In this document: positions 31,528-39,744 of the stretch, one piece after another
How positions within the stretch are numbered: position 1 is the stretch's first letter
Layout of the letters: each line of letters starts with the position of its first letter
Assembly (NCBI GenBank): GCA_030537495.1
Contig: JAUNMH010000010.1
Location: forward strand, 1 to 64,000
From: Clostridia bacterium
Lineage (GTDB): Bacteria > Bacillota > Clostridia > Peptostreptococcales > Anaerovoracaceae
Direction of reading: 5' to 3'
Length of the DNA stretch: 64,000 bases
Made by a program: the position numbers and the translations under genes
The notes under the pieces: generated by a model
Told to the model about the DNA's origin: nothing
Databases searched by the model: none
What the model saw: the letters and a program-made list of their open reading frames with translations, nothing else

Positions 31528-34113
31528 ATGCAAAAGAAACAACTGTTGATAATTGAAGATAACAAACTTAACAGGGAAATGCTGAAAGCCATTCTTTTGA
31601 ATGAATATAGGGTTCTGGAGGCATCAAATGGGCAGGAGGGCCTGGAGATCCTTAGGGACCATAAGGAAGATATTGCGCTGATTCTTCTGGATGTGATGAT
31701 GCCTATAATGGATGGATATGATTTCCTGGATATTATTAAGAAGGATGACGAACTGTCTTTGATTCCTGTTATTGTAACGACTAAGGCAGATCAAGATGAG
31801 GATGAGGTAAGCGCCTTAGTTCATGGGGCTACGGATTTTGTGCCTAAGCCGTATAGGCCGCAGGTTATTCTTCATAGAGTGGCTGGAATCATTAAATTGC
31901 GTGAGACGGCAGCTATGATTAACCAGATCCAGTATGATAGATTGACAGGACTGTACACTAAGGAGTTTTTCTACCAGAAAGTCAGGGAGAAGCTGAATGC
32001 TTACCCAGACGATAGTCATGCGATACTATGCGTTAATTTGGAGAATTTTAAATTATATAATGACACATTTGGACGTAAAGAGGGAGATAAAATTCTTGTT
32101 GAGGTGTCTAGAATTGTAAGTAAAGTAGCTGGGGGGAAAAAATACCCATGCTGTAGGTATGGGGCCGACAGATTCCTGCTACTTCTTAACAGGCAGAAGA
32201 AAGAACTGTTTTGCGAGTATTTTAGAAGACATGGGAAGGTTGCACGTTCCAAGCGACTGGGAAATGTATCTGTAAAGTTTGGAATGTATAATATAACAAA
32301 TTTAGGGCTACCTGTGGAGCAGATGTGCGACAGAGCAATTCTCGCTATGGATAGCATTAAAGGCAGGTACGATAAGAGTTTCGCCATTTATGACGAGGAT
32401 CTTAGAAGAAAACTTCTTCATGAAAAGGCTATTACCGATATTATGGAAAAGGCTTTAAAGGAAGAACAGTTTGTTGTATATTATCAGCCACAATATAGTT
32501 TTAACGATAATTGCTTGATTGGGGCCGAGGCTCTAGTACGTTGGATTCACCCGGAATGGGGTATGGTACGACCTGATGAGTTTATTCCGCTCTTCGAAAA
32601 AAACGGTTTCATCAGTTATCTCGACCAGTATGTATGGGATAGAGTTTGCAAGGATCTGAAGAAATGGATTAACAAGGGATACAATGTTGTCCCTGTGTCT
32701 GTAAACGTTTCTCGTGCAGATATTTATCGACTGGATCTTGTGGAGGTATTCACCAAGCTTATTAAGAAATATAAGCTAAAACCTGAATATATCAGAATCG
32801 AAATTACTGAGACTGCATATACGGACAATCCGACACAAATTCTTGATACCGTAAAGGCCTTAAGAGATTGCGGATTCCTAATAGAATTAGACGACTTTGG
32901 AAGCGGGTACTCATCTCTTAGCGCAGTGGGTCAGATGACCATGGACGTTCTTAAGCTAGATATGCACTTTGTATGGAGTGAAATGGAGAAACCGGCAGAA
33001 AAATGCCTTTTATCTGACGTAATAAATATGGCGCATAGACTGAAGCTTAATGTCATTGCTGAAGGCGTGGAAACCTATGAACAGGTGAAACGCCTGAAAA
33101 CCATGGAGTGCGATTTTGCCCAGGGCTACTATTTTTCCAAGCCGATACCAACCTTGGAAATTGAAGACCTACTAGCACAGCATAAGATAAAAGAACACGT
33201 ACATGTTATGCCAGCTCACATAGACACCAAGCCGATACTGCTAGTCGTAAACGAAGACGAAGAATACAAGGAAAAAATCCAAAACTACTTCCGTGATATC
33301 TATAATGTAATGTCTGCTGAAACAGTAAAAGAAGTAGATGAAATTATTGATGAAAACGGCTTCGATGATATGCATGTTTTGTTGCTAAGTCTGACCTTAG
33401 AAAATAATATGGCGGCATCTATTATAAAGAAGTTGAGACGAAATCCTGCTTCATGGAAGGTGCCGGTAATCTGCACTACGCCTTGTGTAAGAGATTCATA
33501 CGAGGTGCCGGCAGTGCTGGATGCGGATGACCTTATTTGTACAGGCTTCCCTGTATCAGTTTTACACAGAAGAATTGATAGATTAAACGACCTTGCAGTT
33601 CTTAAGAAGAGAGAAAATGTACTGCACGATAAGGCCAATAGAGATTACCTTACAGGTCTTCTGAACCGAAGAGGATTGAGCGAAGCCCTAGAAGCTTTGC
33701 GCAAGGATGAAATGCCTCTTGCCGTATGCATGTTCGACCTTGACAATTTGAAACAACTCAACGATAACTATGGACATAATGTTGGGGACTACACAATTGC
33801 CATGTTTGCAGATTATTTGAGAAGAAAATCTGAGACTGGAGATATAAGATGCAGATATGGAGGAGATGAATTTGTAGTTGTATTTAAGAATGTGACAAGT
33901 GCAGAGGCTGCTATGGATAAATGTACAAGCATTTGTAGAGAGTTTACGGGAAAATTGGGAGAAGAAGGTATACCAGGGGCAAGCTCATGTGGGGTGGTGC
34001 TTTGTGGAAATGATGAAATTCCTTCCTATTCTCTCATTGAAAAAGCAGATGAAGCTCTTTACAAGGCAAAACGTGAAAACCGGGGCGGTTGTTGCTTATG
34101 GAAGGAAAGTTAG
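31528..34113 (+). CDS. Receiver-GGDEF-EAL-receiver-GGDEF signalling protein (cyclic-di-GMP)
   Basis: This 861-residue protein contains, in order: a receiver domain (1-125) with phosphorylation site Asp55; a degenerate GGDEF domain (about 135-290) whose signature is G212ADRF; an EAL domain (300-550) with E334AL, ELDDFGSGYSS and AEGVET intact; a second receiver-like domain (565-690) lacking the acceptor Asp (LLLSLT in its place); and a canonical G778GDEF domain. It can therefore plausibly both make and degrade cyclic-di-GMP. No RxxD inhibitory site precedes the last GGDEF. No cognate kinase is adjacent. AGAAGGAAAGCGG lies upstream of the start. Confidence 0.92.
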   Translation: MQKKQLLIIEDNKLNREMLKAILLNEYRVLEASNGQEGLEILRDHKEDIALILLDVMMPIMDGYDFLDIIKKDDELSLIPVIVTTKADQDEDEVSALVHGATDFVPKPYRPQVILHRVAGIIKLRETAAMINQIQYDRLTGLYTKEFFYQKVREKLNAYPDDSHAILCVNLENFKLYNDTFGRKEGDKILVEVSRIVSKVAGGKKYPCCRYGADRFLLLLNRQKKELFCEYFRRHGKVARSKRLGNVSVKFGMYNITNLGLPVEQMCDRAILAMDSIKGRYDKSFAIYDEDLRRKLLHEKAITDIMEKALKEEQFVVYYQPQYSFNDNCLIGAEALVRWIHPEWGMVRPDEFIPLFEKNGFISYLDQYVWDRVCKDLKKWINKGYNVVPVSVNVSRADIYRLDLVEVFTKLIKKYKLKPEYIRIEITETAYTDNPTQILDTVKALRDCGFLIELDDFGSGYSSLSAVGQMTMDVLKLDMHFVWSEMEKPAEKCLLSDVINMAHRLKLNVIAEGVETYEQVKRLKTMECDFAQGYYFSKPIPTLEIEDLLAQHKIKEHVHVMPAHIDTKPILLVVNEDEEYKEKIQNYFRDIYNVMSAETVKEVDEIIDENGFDDMHVLLLSLTLENNMAASIIKKLRRNPASWKVPVICTTPCVRDSYEVPAVLDADDLICTGFPVSVLHRRIDRLNDLAVLKKRENVLHDKANRDYLTGLLNRRGLSEALEALRKDEMPLAVCMFDLDNLKQLNDNYGHNVGDYTIAMFADYLRRKSETGDIRCRYGGDEFVVVFKNVTSAEAAMDKCTSICREFTGKLGEEGIPGASSCGVVLCGNDEIPSYSLIEKADEALYKAKRENRGGCCLWKES

Positions 34114-34118
34114 AGATA

Positions 34119-35315
34119 ATGAGTGAATATATGGGTATTGGAAGAGATGAGGCAAAGGAACTCCAGTCAACCTTGGTATCGTGGAGGCGTAGCCTTCATC
34201 AGATTCCAGAGACGGGGATTTGCCTGCCCCAGACTGTTTCTTATATAAAGGACAGACTGGAGGAAATGGGAATAGAGTATAAGGTATATGATGATATTTC
34301 CTGTATTACAGCTGAAATAGGTAAGGGTGAGCCTTGCTTCTTGCTGAGAAGCGATATGGACGCTCTGCAGGTAAAGGAGGAGGCGGATGTTCCTTTCCGT
34401 TCAGTAAATGGATGTATGCACGGGTGCGGACACGACATGCATGCCACCATATTGCTTGGTGCAGCAAAACTCCTAAAGGCTCATGAAGCTGAACTTAAGG
34501 GGACTGTTAAGTTGCTGTTCCAATCTGGAGAGGAAATTTTTCAGGGAGCAAAAGCAGCAGTTGCTGCGGGAGTCCTTGAAAATCCTAAAGTTGGTGCCGG
34601 CATGGCAATCCATGTAATAGGAGCCGTTCCTACAGGAGTCATTATAACTGGTAAGGAAGCCATGAGCGCTGTATATGGATTTAAAATTACGATTAAAGGT
34701 AAAGGTGGTCATGGATCTATGCCGGAGCAGGCCATAGATCCTATTAATGCAGGAGTTCAGGTTTATCTGGCGCTTCAATCTCTTATTGCAAGAGAAGTGG
34801 GTGGAACCGAGGAGGCAGTTTTGACCGTGGGACAGTTTGCTGCTGGTGATGTGGCAAACGTAATTCCGGAGAGAGCTGTGCTTCAGGGAACCCTAAGAAC
34901 TTTTAACAAAGAAGTGAGAAAACGCCTGATCGAGAGAATTAATGAAATTGTGCCAGCAGTGGCGAGAGCTTATAGATGTGAGGCTGAGGTGGAAGTCATT
35001 AGCGACTGCCCGGGCGTTGTTACTGACGATAAGGTTACGGCTTTAGTGGAAAATGAGATTCGTCGTATTCTGCCAGAGATGAAGATTTTCGCAGGGGCTG
35101 CCCATGGGATGGGGTCTGAGGATTTTGCTTTTATAACGGAGGAGATTCCGGCATCGTACTATATGATGGGAGCGGGTGTGCCAGACCAGAGTAAGTGGGT
35201 CGGTCAGCATAATCCTAAGATTGAGTTCAATGAGGAAGTTTTAGCAGATGGTGCGGCTATATATGCTGCCGTTGCTGAAAAGTGGTTGAGAGAAGCAAGT
35301 GAGGAAAAGATATGA
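34119..35315 (+). CDS. M20-family amidohydrolase
   Basis: I choose the ATG at 34119, behind GGAAGG, giving 398 residues. The metal-site motifs [22 protein letters not shown] and MGSEDFAF are those of M20D hydrolases that deacylate amino acids or cleave dipeptides. It is a paralogue of the enzyme at 17321-18526 but is in a different setting, five bases after the cyclic-di-GMP protein and overlapping nrdR by four bases. Substrate unknown. Confidence 0.85.
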   Translation: MSEYMGIGRDEAKELQSTLVSWRRSLHQIPETGICLPQTVSYIKDRLEEMGIEYKVYDDISCITAEIGKGEPCFLLRSDMDALQVKEEADVPFRSVNGCMHGCGHDMHATILLGAAKLLKAHEAELKGTVKLLFQSGEEIFQGAKAAVAAGVLENPKVGAGMAIHVIGAVPTGVIITGKEAMSAVYGFKITIKGKGGHGSMPEQAIDPINAGVQVYLALQSLIAREVGGTEEAVLTVGQFAAGDVANVIPERAVLQGTLRTFNKEVRKRLIERINEIVPAVARAYRCEAEVEVISDCPGVVTDDKVTALVENEIRRILPEMKIFAGAAHGMGSEDFAFITEEIPASYYMMGAGVPDQSKWVGQHNPKIEFNEEVLADGAAIYAAVAEKWLREASEEKI

Positions 35316-35767
35316 AATGCCCATTTTGTGACAATATAGACACTAAGGTTATTGATTCCAGACCGAAGGAAGAGGGTCATGCTATTCGCAGAAGAAGAGA
35401 ATGCGAAATGTGTGGAAAGAGATTTACCACTTATGAGAAAATCGAAGAGAATATCATAATGGTAATTAAGAAAGATGGTCGAAGAGAGGCTTTTGACCGC
35501 AACAAACTTATAAATGGAATTGTCAAAGCTTGTGAAAAGAGGCCGGTGGCAGTTGCTGATATGGAAAAAGTTGTAGACGAAATCGAAAGAAAAATCAACA
35601 ACGAAATGGTCAAAGAAATAGACAGCAATCGAATTGGGGAAATGCTTATGGAAGCATTAAAAGAGCTAGACGAAGTGGCATATGTAAGGTTTGCATCAGT
35701 GTATAGACAGTTCACGGATGTGAATACTTTTGTTAAGGAAATTGAGAAGCTTATTGGAAATAAGTAA
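35312..35767 (+). CDS. nrdR: Ribonucleotide reductase transcriptional repressor NrdR
   Basis: The 151-residue protein has the NrdR plan: an N-terminal zinc ribbon (CPFCDN and CEMCGKRF), the DNA-contacting [10 protein letters not shown] and an ATP-cone domain (about 49-139, starting [16 protein letters not shown]). NrdR senses ATP and dATP and represses ribonucleotide reductase genes through NrdR boxes. Its ATG overlaps the stop of the M20 gene. No nrd structural genes are in the window. Confidence 0.95.
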   Translation: MKCPFCDNIDTKVIDSRPKEEGHAIRRRRECEMCGKRFTTYEKIEENIIMVIKKDGRREAFDRNKLINGIVKACEKRPVAVADMEKVVDEIERKINNEMVKEIDSNRIGEMLMEALKELDEVAYVRFASVYRQFTDVNTFVKEIEKLIGNK

Positions 35768-35824
35768 CATCGCTAATAAGCGATATTGTTAGTAAGCGAT
35801 AGAAACGGGAGGATCGTAGTAAAT

Positions 35825-36475
35825 ATGAGTGAGATATTTCAGATTGCAGTGGATGGACCTAGTGGGGCAGGAAAAAGTACAATAGCGAAAGCCATTGCTC
35901 GCAAGTTGGATATAGATTATATAGATACAGGGGCAATGTATAGAGCTTTAGGCTATAAAATGCTTCAGCTTGGAATCACTGAAGAGGAACCAGATAAAGT
36001 AGCTAAGCTACTTGCGGAAACGGAAATTGATTTCAGCAAAGGTGATATCATTTTGGACGGAAGCGTAATTAACGATTTGATTAGAACCCCTGAAATTTCA
36101 ATGAAAGCATCAGCTTGCTCAGCTCTTGGGATTGTTAGAAAACACCTTGTTAAGGTTCAGCAGGAAATGGGTGCAAAGAAGAGTGTTATCATGGATGGAA
36201 GAGATATCGGTACCGATGTCTTCCCAAATGCTAAGTATAAGTTCTTCATTACAGCAACTGCTGAGGAGAGAGCTAACCGCAGATACAAGGAACTTTGCGA
36301 AAAAGGCGAGAATGTTAGCTATGAGGAAACTCTTGAGAGCATAATTCAGAGAGACTATAATGATTCACACAGAGAGGTGAGCCCTCTGAGAAAGGCGGAT
36401 GATGCTGAAGAGGTGGATACAACTAATATGACTATTGATGAGGTTGTAAAATATATCTGCGATAAAATTAAATAG
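35825..36475 (+). CDS. cmk: Cytidylate kinase
   Basis: From the ATG at 35825, behind GGGAGG, the enzyme has 216 residues. The P-loop is DGPSGAGKSTIAKAIA, with YIDTGAMYRA as the nucleotide-monophosphate site and MDGRDIGTDVFPNA further on. It phosphorylates CMP and dCMP. It follows nrdR closely, linking two nucleotide-metabolism genes. A terminator separates it from radC. Confidence 0.95.
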   Translation: MSEIFQIAVDGPSGAGKSTIAKAIARKLDIDYIDTGAMYRALGYKMLQLGITEEEPDKVAKLLAETEIDFSKGDIILDGSVINDLIRTPEISMKASACSALGIVRKHLVKVQQEMGAKKSVIMDGRDIGTDVFPNAKYKFFITATAEERANRRYKELCEKGENVSYEETLESIIQRDYNDSHREVSPLRKADDAEEVDTTNMTIDEVVKYICDKIK

Positions 36476-36508
36476 TTTTGATAATGACGATAATATCAAT
36501 ATAGTGTG

Positions 36509-36545
36509 AAACTCTTGCGGAGCTTGTTGCAACGCGAGAGTTTTT
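36509..36545 (+). terminator. Terminator after cmk
   Basis: AAACTCTTGCG (36509-36519) pairs with CGCGAGAGTTT (36533-36543), with one G-U pair, followed by T. Confidence 0.8.
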
Positions 36546-36547
36546 GC

Positions 36548-36576
36548 TTGTATGCGGGCAGAATTAATGCTATAAT
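36548..36576 (+). promoter_or_regulatory. SigA promoter of the radC-mreBCD region
   Basis: TTGTAT (36548-36553) and TATAAT (36571-36576) are 17 bases apart, and TGC before the -10 box makes it an extended -10 as well. Confidence 0.7.
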
Positions 36577-36629
36577 TTAAATTGAATATTTGCGTTTTGA
36601 GTCACTATTCTTCCCAAGGGAGGAACACT

Positions 36630-37310
36630 ATGCAAATTAAGTTATTACCAGAAAAAGAAAGGCCTGCTGAAAAGGCCTGGCTAAATGGTGTGGAGTCATT
36701 GTCTAATACGGAGCTGTTGGCTTTGATAATTCACACGGGAACGAAGGATAAGTCGGCGCTGAGACTGGCTGAGGATGTGCTGGGAACCCTTGACGGGGGA
36801 ATCGGCGAACTTGGGCGATGTTGTAAGGAGGAGCTGACTGAAATTGATGGCATAGGCAAGATGAAGGCTTGTACCATTATGGCTGCTGTGGAACTGGGTA
36901 AACGCATTTCCACTAATCCGGCAGGAAGAAAGTTGTCGGCGTCTAGTAGTGAAGATGTGGCTGCTCTGTTTATGGAGGAGCTGAGGTATCTGCAGAAGGA
37001 ACATTTCCGAAGCGTTCTGGTTAACGCTAAGGGGGATATTCTTTCTGTAGACAAGGTTTCTGTGGGGGAACTTTCCAGTACGGTTGTTCATCCCAGAGAA
37101 GTTTTTGCCATGGCTGTGAAGAAGAGCGCGGCCGCAGTAATTTTTGTACATAATCATCCGAGTGGAGATCCGACACCGAGTATGGAGGATATAGACACTA
37201 CCCAAAGGCTTGTGGAAGCGGGTCAAATACTTGGAATTAGAGTTCTTGATCACATAATAATTGGAGATGGGAAGTATGAGAGCCTCAGAAGAAAAGGAAT
37301 AATTACGTAG
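36630..37310 (+). CDS. radC: RadC family JAMM-domain protein
   Basis: The ATG at 36630 follows GGGAGGAAC and gives 226 residues. An N-terminal helix-hairpin-helix region (ELTEIDGIGKMKACTIMA) is followed by the JAMM metalloprotease-like domain with VHNHPSGDPTPSMED. RadC was once linked to DNA repair, but its biochemical role is unsettled. It sits directly before mreB, a classic arrangement in clostridia and bacilli. Confidence 0.92.
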   Translation: MQIKLLPEKERPAEKAWLNGVESLSNTELLALIIHTGTKDKSALRLAEDVLGTLDGGIGELGRCCKEELTEIDGIGKMKACTIMAAVELGKRISTNPAGRKLSASSSEDVAALFMEELRYLQKEHFRSVLVNAKGDILSVDKVSVGELSSTVVHPREVFAMAVKKSAAAVIFVHNHPSGDPTPSMEDIDTTQRLVEAGQILGIRVLDHIIIGDGKYESLRRKGIIT

Positions 37311-37347
37311 GCTCGGGCAGGCTTCTCGTTAAATGGAGGGTTTGAAA

Positions 37348-38403
37348 ATGTTTAAGTTTAAGTTTGGACTTTTTGCAGCGAAGGATATAGGAATTGACCT
37401 GGGTACAGCAAATACCCTGATTTATATAAAGGATAAGGGCATCGTTGTTAACGAGCCATCTGTTATTGCCAGAGACAATAAGCGCGGAGTTACTCTTGCA
37501 GTAGGTCATGAAGCAAAGGATATGATGGGTAAATCACCAGCTCATATTGACGTAATCAGACCTCTTAAGGATGGAGTAATTTCTGACTTTGATAGAGCGG
37601 CTGACATGCTGAAGGCATTTTTGGATCAGGCTGTAACTGATAACAAGCTTAAGAATTACAGAGCTGTAGTAGGCGTGCCTAGCGGTGTAACAGAAGTTGA
37701 AAAGAGAGCTGTAGAACAGATTGTAAGAGGCATGGGTGCAACAGAAGTGTTTGTACTTGATGAGCCTATGGCAGCAGCTATTGGTGCTGGCCTGGACGTT
37801 GACAGCTCAACTGCATGTATGATTGCTGATATCGGTGGTGGTACAACTGATATTGCTATTATCGCTTTAGGCGGAATCGTTGTAAGCACTTCTATTAGAA
37901 ATGCAGGTGATAAGTTCAACGAAGCTATTATTCAGTATATGAGAAAGAGACACGCTCTTCTTATTGGTGAGAAGACTGCTGAAGAACTGAAGATTAATAT
38001 CGGAACTGCTTGTCTGGATGTAGATGAAAATGGTGACGATATTGTTGTGACTATGGAAGCAAGAGGTCGTGATATTATTTCAGGACTTCCTAGAATCCTT
38101 GAAGTGTCTAATGTTGATATCATGGCAGCGCTTCAGGAATCCGTTGATATGATTATTGATGGAATCAAGAACACTATTGAACTTGCACCACCTGAAATCG
38201 CAGCAGATATCGCTTCTAACGGAATGGTTCTGTCAGGAGGTGGCGGAAATATTCACAACCTGGATAAGATGATTGAAAAGAGAACAGGTATCAAGGCAGT
38301 TGTTGCAGAAAACTACTACGAAGCTGTAGCTGAAGGTACAGGACACAGCCTTGACGACATTGAAAAGCTTAAGATTTATGCATCAAGTATAATTAGAAGA
38401 TAG
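37348..38403 (+). CDS. mreB: Rod shape-determining protein MreB
   Basis: The start at 37348 follows GGAGGG, giving 351 residues. The actin-like ATPase has the phosphate-1 motif IGIDLGTANTLIYI, IADIGGGTTDIAII as phosphate-2 and VLSGGGGNIHNLDKM as the adenosine motif. It polymerises under the membrane and directs lateral wall synthesis with MreC, MreD, RodA and PBP2, all encoded within the next 7 kb. Confidence 0.97.
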   Translation: MFKFKFGLFAAKDIGIDLGTANTLIYIKDKGIVVNEPSVIARDNKRGVTLAVGHEAKDMMGKSPAHIDVIRPLKDGVISDFDRAADMLKAFLDQAVTDNKLKNYRAVVGVPSGVTEVEKRAVEQIVRGMGATEVFVLDEPMAAAIGAGLDVDSSTACMIADIGGGTTDIAIIALGGIVVSTSIRNAGDKFNEAIIQYMRKRHALLIGEKTAEELKINIGTACLDVDENGDDIVVTMEARGRDIISGLPRILEVSNVDIMAALQESVDMIIDGIKNTIELAPPEIAADIASNGMVLSGGGGNIHNLDKMIEKRTGIKAVVAENYYEAVAEGTGHSLDDIEKLKIYASSIIRR

Positions 38404-38420
38404 AAACGGCGGTTAGGATT

Positions 38421-39239
38421 ATGAGATGGATTAGAAACCACAAGTTAATAAGTTTCTTAATCTTGGTAATTGTTGTCTGCTCTGTGATACTTATATCCTC
38501 AGTAGCAACTATGGGGAAGAGTAATCCTGTTAGCAAAGCTATTAACAGTGTGTGCATGACGGTTCTTAAACCAGTTAACGCTGTTACAAATGGTGTGGGA
38601 GAAACCCTTTCAGATATAATTCACTTCAAGGATATTGCAGAAGAAAATGATGCCTTGAGAGAAGAAAATGAGCAACTTAAGGAGCAACTAGCGAAGGCTA
38701 CTCTGACAAGTAATGAGTTGACAGAATTAAAGAATCTGACTGACGCTTTGAATTACAAGGGGCTTGCTGAAAGTGGCAAAATGGTTACAGGGGATATTAT
38801 TTCCATGAGCGATAGCCGCTGGATGAATAACTTTACCATTAACATTGGAAGTGATGATGGGGTAAAGGAAGGAAACATAGTTGTCAGTGGACGAGGACTC
38901 GTTGGAACTGTCTACTCTGTTAGCGGAAGCTGGGCTAAGGTTAGGGCTCTTGTTGACGAAAACAGCAAGGTCAGCTTTAAAATTGCAGGGAATATGCAGC
39001 TAATAGGGATTATAGACTCCTTTGCTAATGGAGAGCTTTCAGGCTTTATGCTTGACAGCAACGCTAAGGTAGAGAAAGGGGATACTCTGATTACATCGGG
39101 CATGGGTGTTTACCCTACGGGCCTGGAAATCGGACGTATTACCAAGGTTAAGTATGATAGCGACTCACAGCTTCAGAAAGTAACTGTAAAATCTACAGTG
39201 GACTTTTCAGCACTACAGAAAGTTACGGTGATCATATGA
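38421..39239 (+). CDS. mreC: Rod shape-determining protein MreC
   Basis: The 272-residue protein has an N-terminal membrane anchor (FLILVIVVCSVILI), a coiled-coil stretch (about 70-100, EENDALREENEQLKEQLAK) and the MreC beta domain with SRWMNNFTINIGSDDGVKEG and VTSGMGVYPTGLEIG-like segments. It links MreB to the periplasmic wall synthases. Its stop overlaps the mreD start (ATGA). Confidence 0.95.
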   Translation: MRWIRNHKLISFLILVIVVCSVILISSVATMGKSNPVSKAINSVCMTVLKPVNAVTNGVGETLSDIIHFKDIAEENDALREENEQLKEQLAKATLTSNELTELKNLTDALNYKGLAESGKMVTGDIISMSDSRWMNNFTINIGSDDGVKEGNIVVSGRGLVGTVYSVSGSWAKVRALVDENSKVSFKIAGNMQLIGIIDSFANGELSGFMLDSNAKVEKGDTLITSGMGVYPTGLEIGRITKVKYDSDSQLQKVTVKSTVDFSALQKVTVII

Positions 39240-39736
39240 ACAGGCTGGGTTTAGCAGGGGCATATTTGATTGCTTTTATATTGAAACCGGTAATGGACGG
39301 AATTCTGCCGGGCCATGCAGGTAACGGCAATCTAATTCTATGCCTTACAACAGTATTGATTTTTCTATTTGACGATTACGTACCAATTATTACAATTGGT
39401 ACTGTTTTCGCTATTTTGGACGATTTGGTATATGGCATTTATTGTGGTCCAGAAGCTATCAGCACTTTGGTAGTGTGCCTGGCTATAATTGCTATTAAAT
39501 ATTTCTTTAATAACGAAAACTATTTGAATGCTTTGATCGTAATAGCCGTTTCCACTTGGCTAGAGTACACTGTGGAATGGGGAATTTACTGTGCTACAGG
39601 AGCAACATATACCTACGGATATGTTATTAAGATAATATTGCTGAATGTAATTGTGAACACTATTGTGGGAATGATTGTGTATGCGGTGATGTACAGTCGT
39701 ATTAGAAAAAAGAAATATGAGAAATTATATAGATAG
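39236..39736 (+). CDS. mreD: Rod shape-determining protein MreD
   Basis: The 166-residue protein is almost wholly hydrophobic with about five membrane segments, matching MreD in size, and lies between mreC and mrdA. Sequence motifs are weak in this family, so the call rests on topology and position. It overlaps mreC by four bases. Confidence 0.9.
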   Translation: MNRLGLAGAYLIAFILKPVMDGILPGHAGNGNLILCLTTVLIFLFDDYVPIITIGTVFAILDDLVYGIYCGPEAISTLVVCLAIIAIKYFFNNENYLNALIVIAVSTWLEYTVEWGIYCATGATYTYGYVIKIILLNVIVNTIVGMIVYAVMYSRIRKKKYEKLYR

Positions 39737-39744
39737 GGAAGAGA

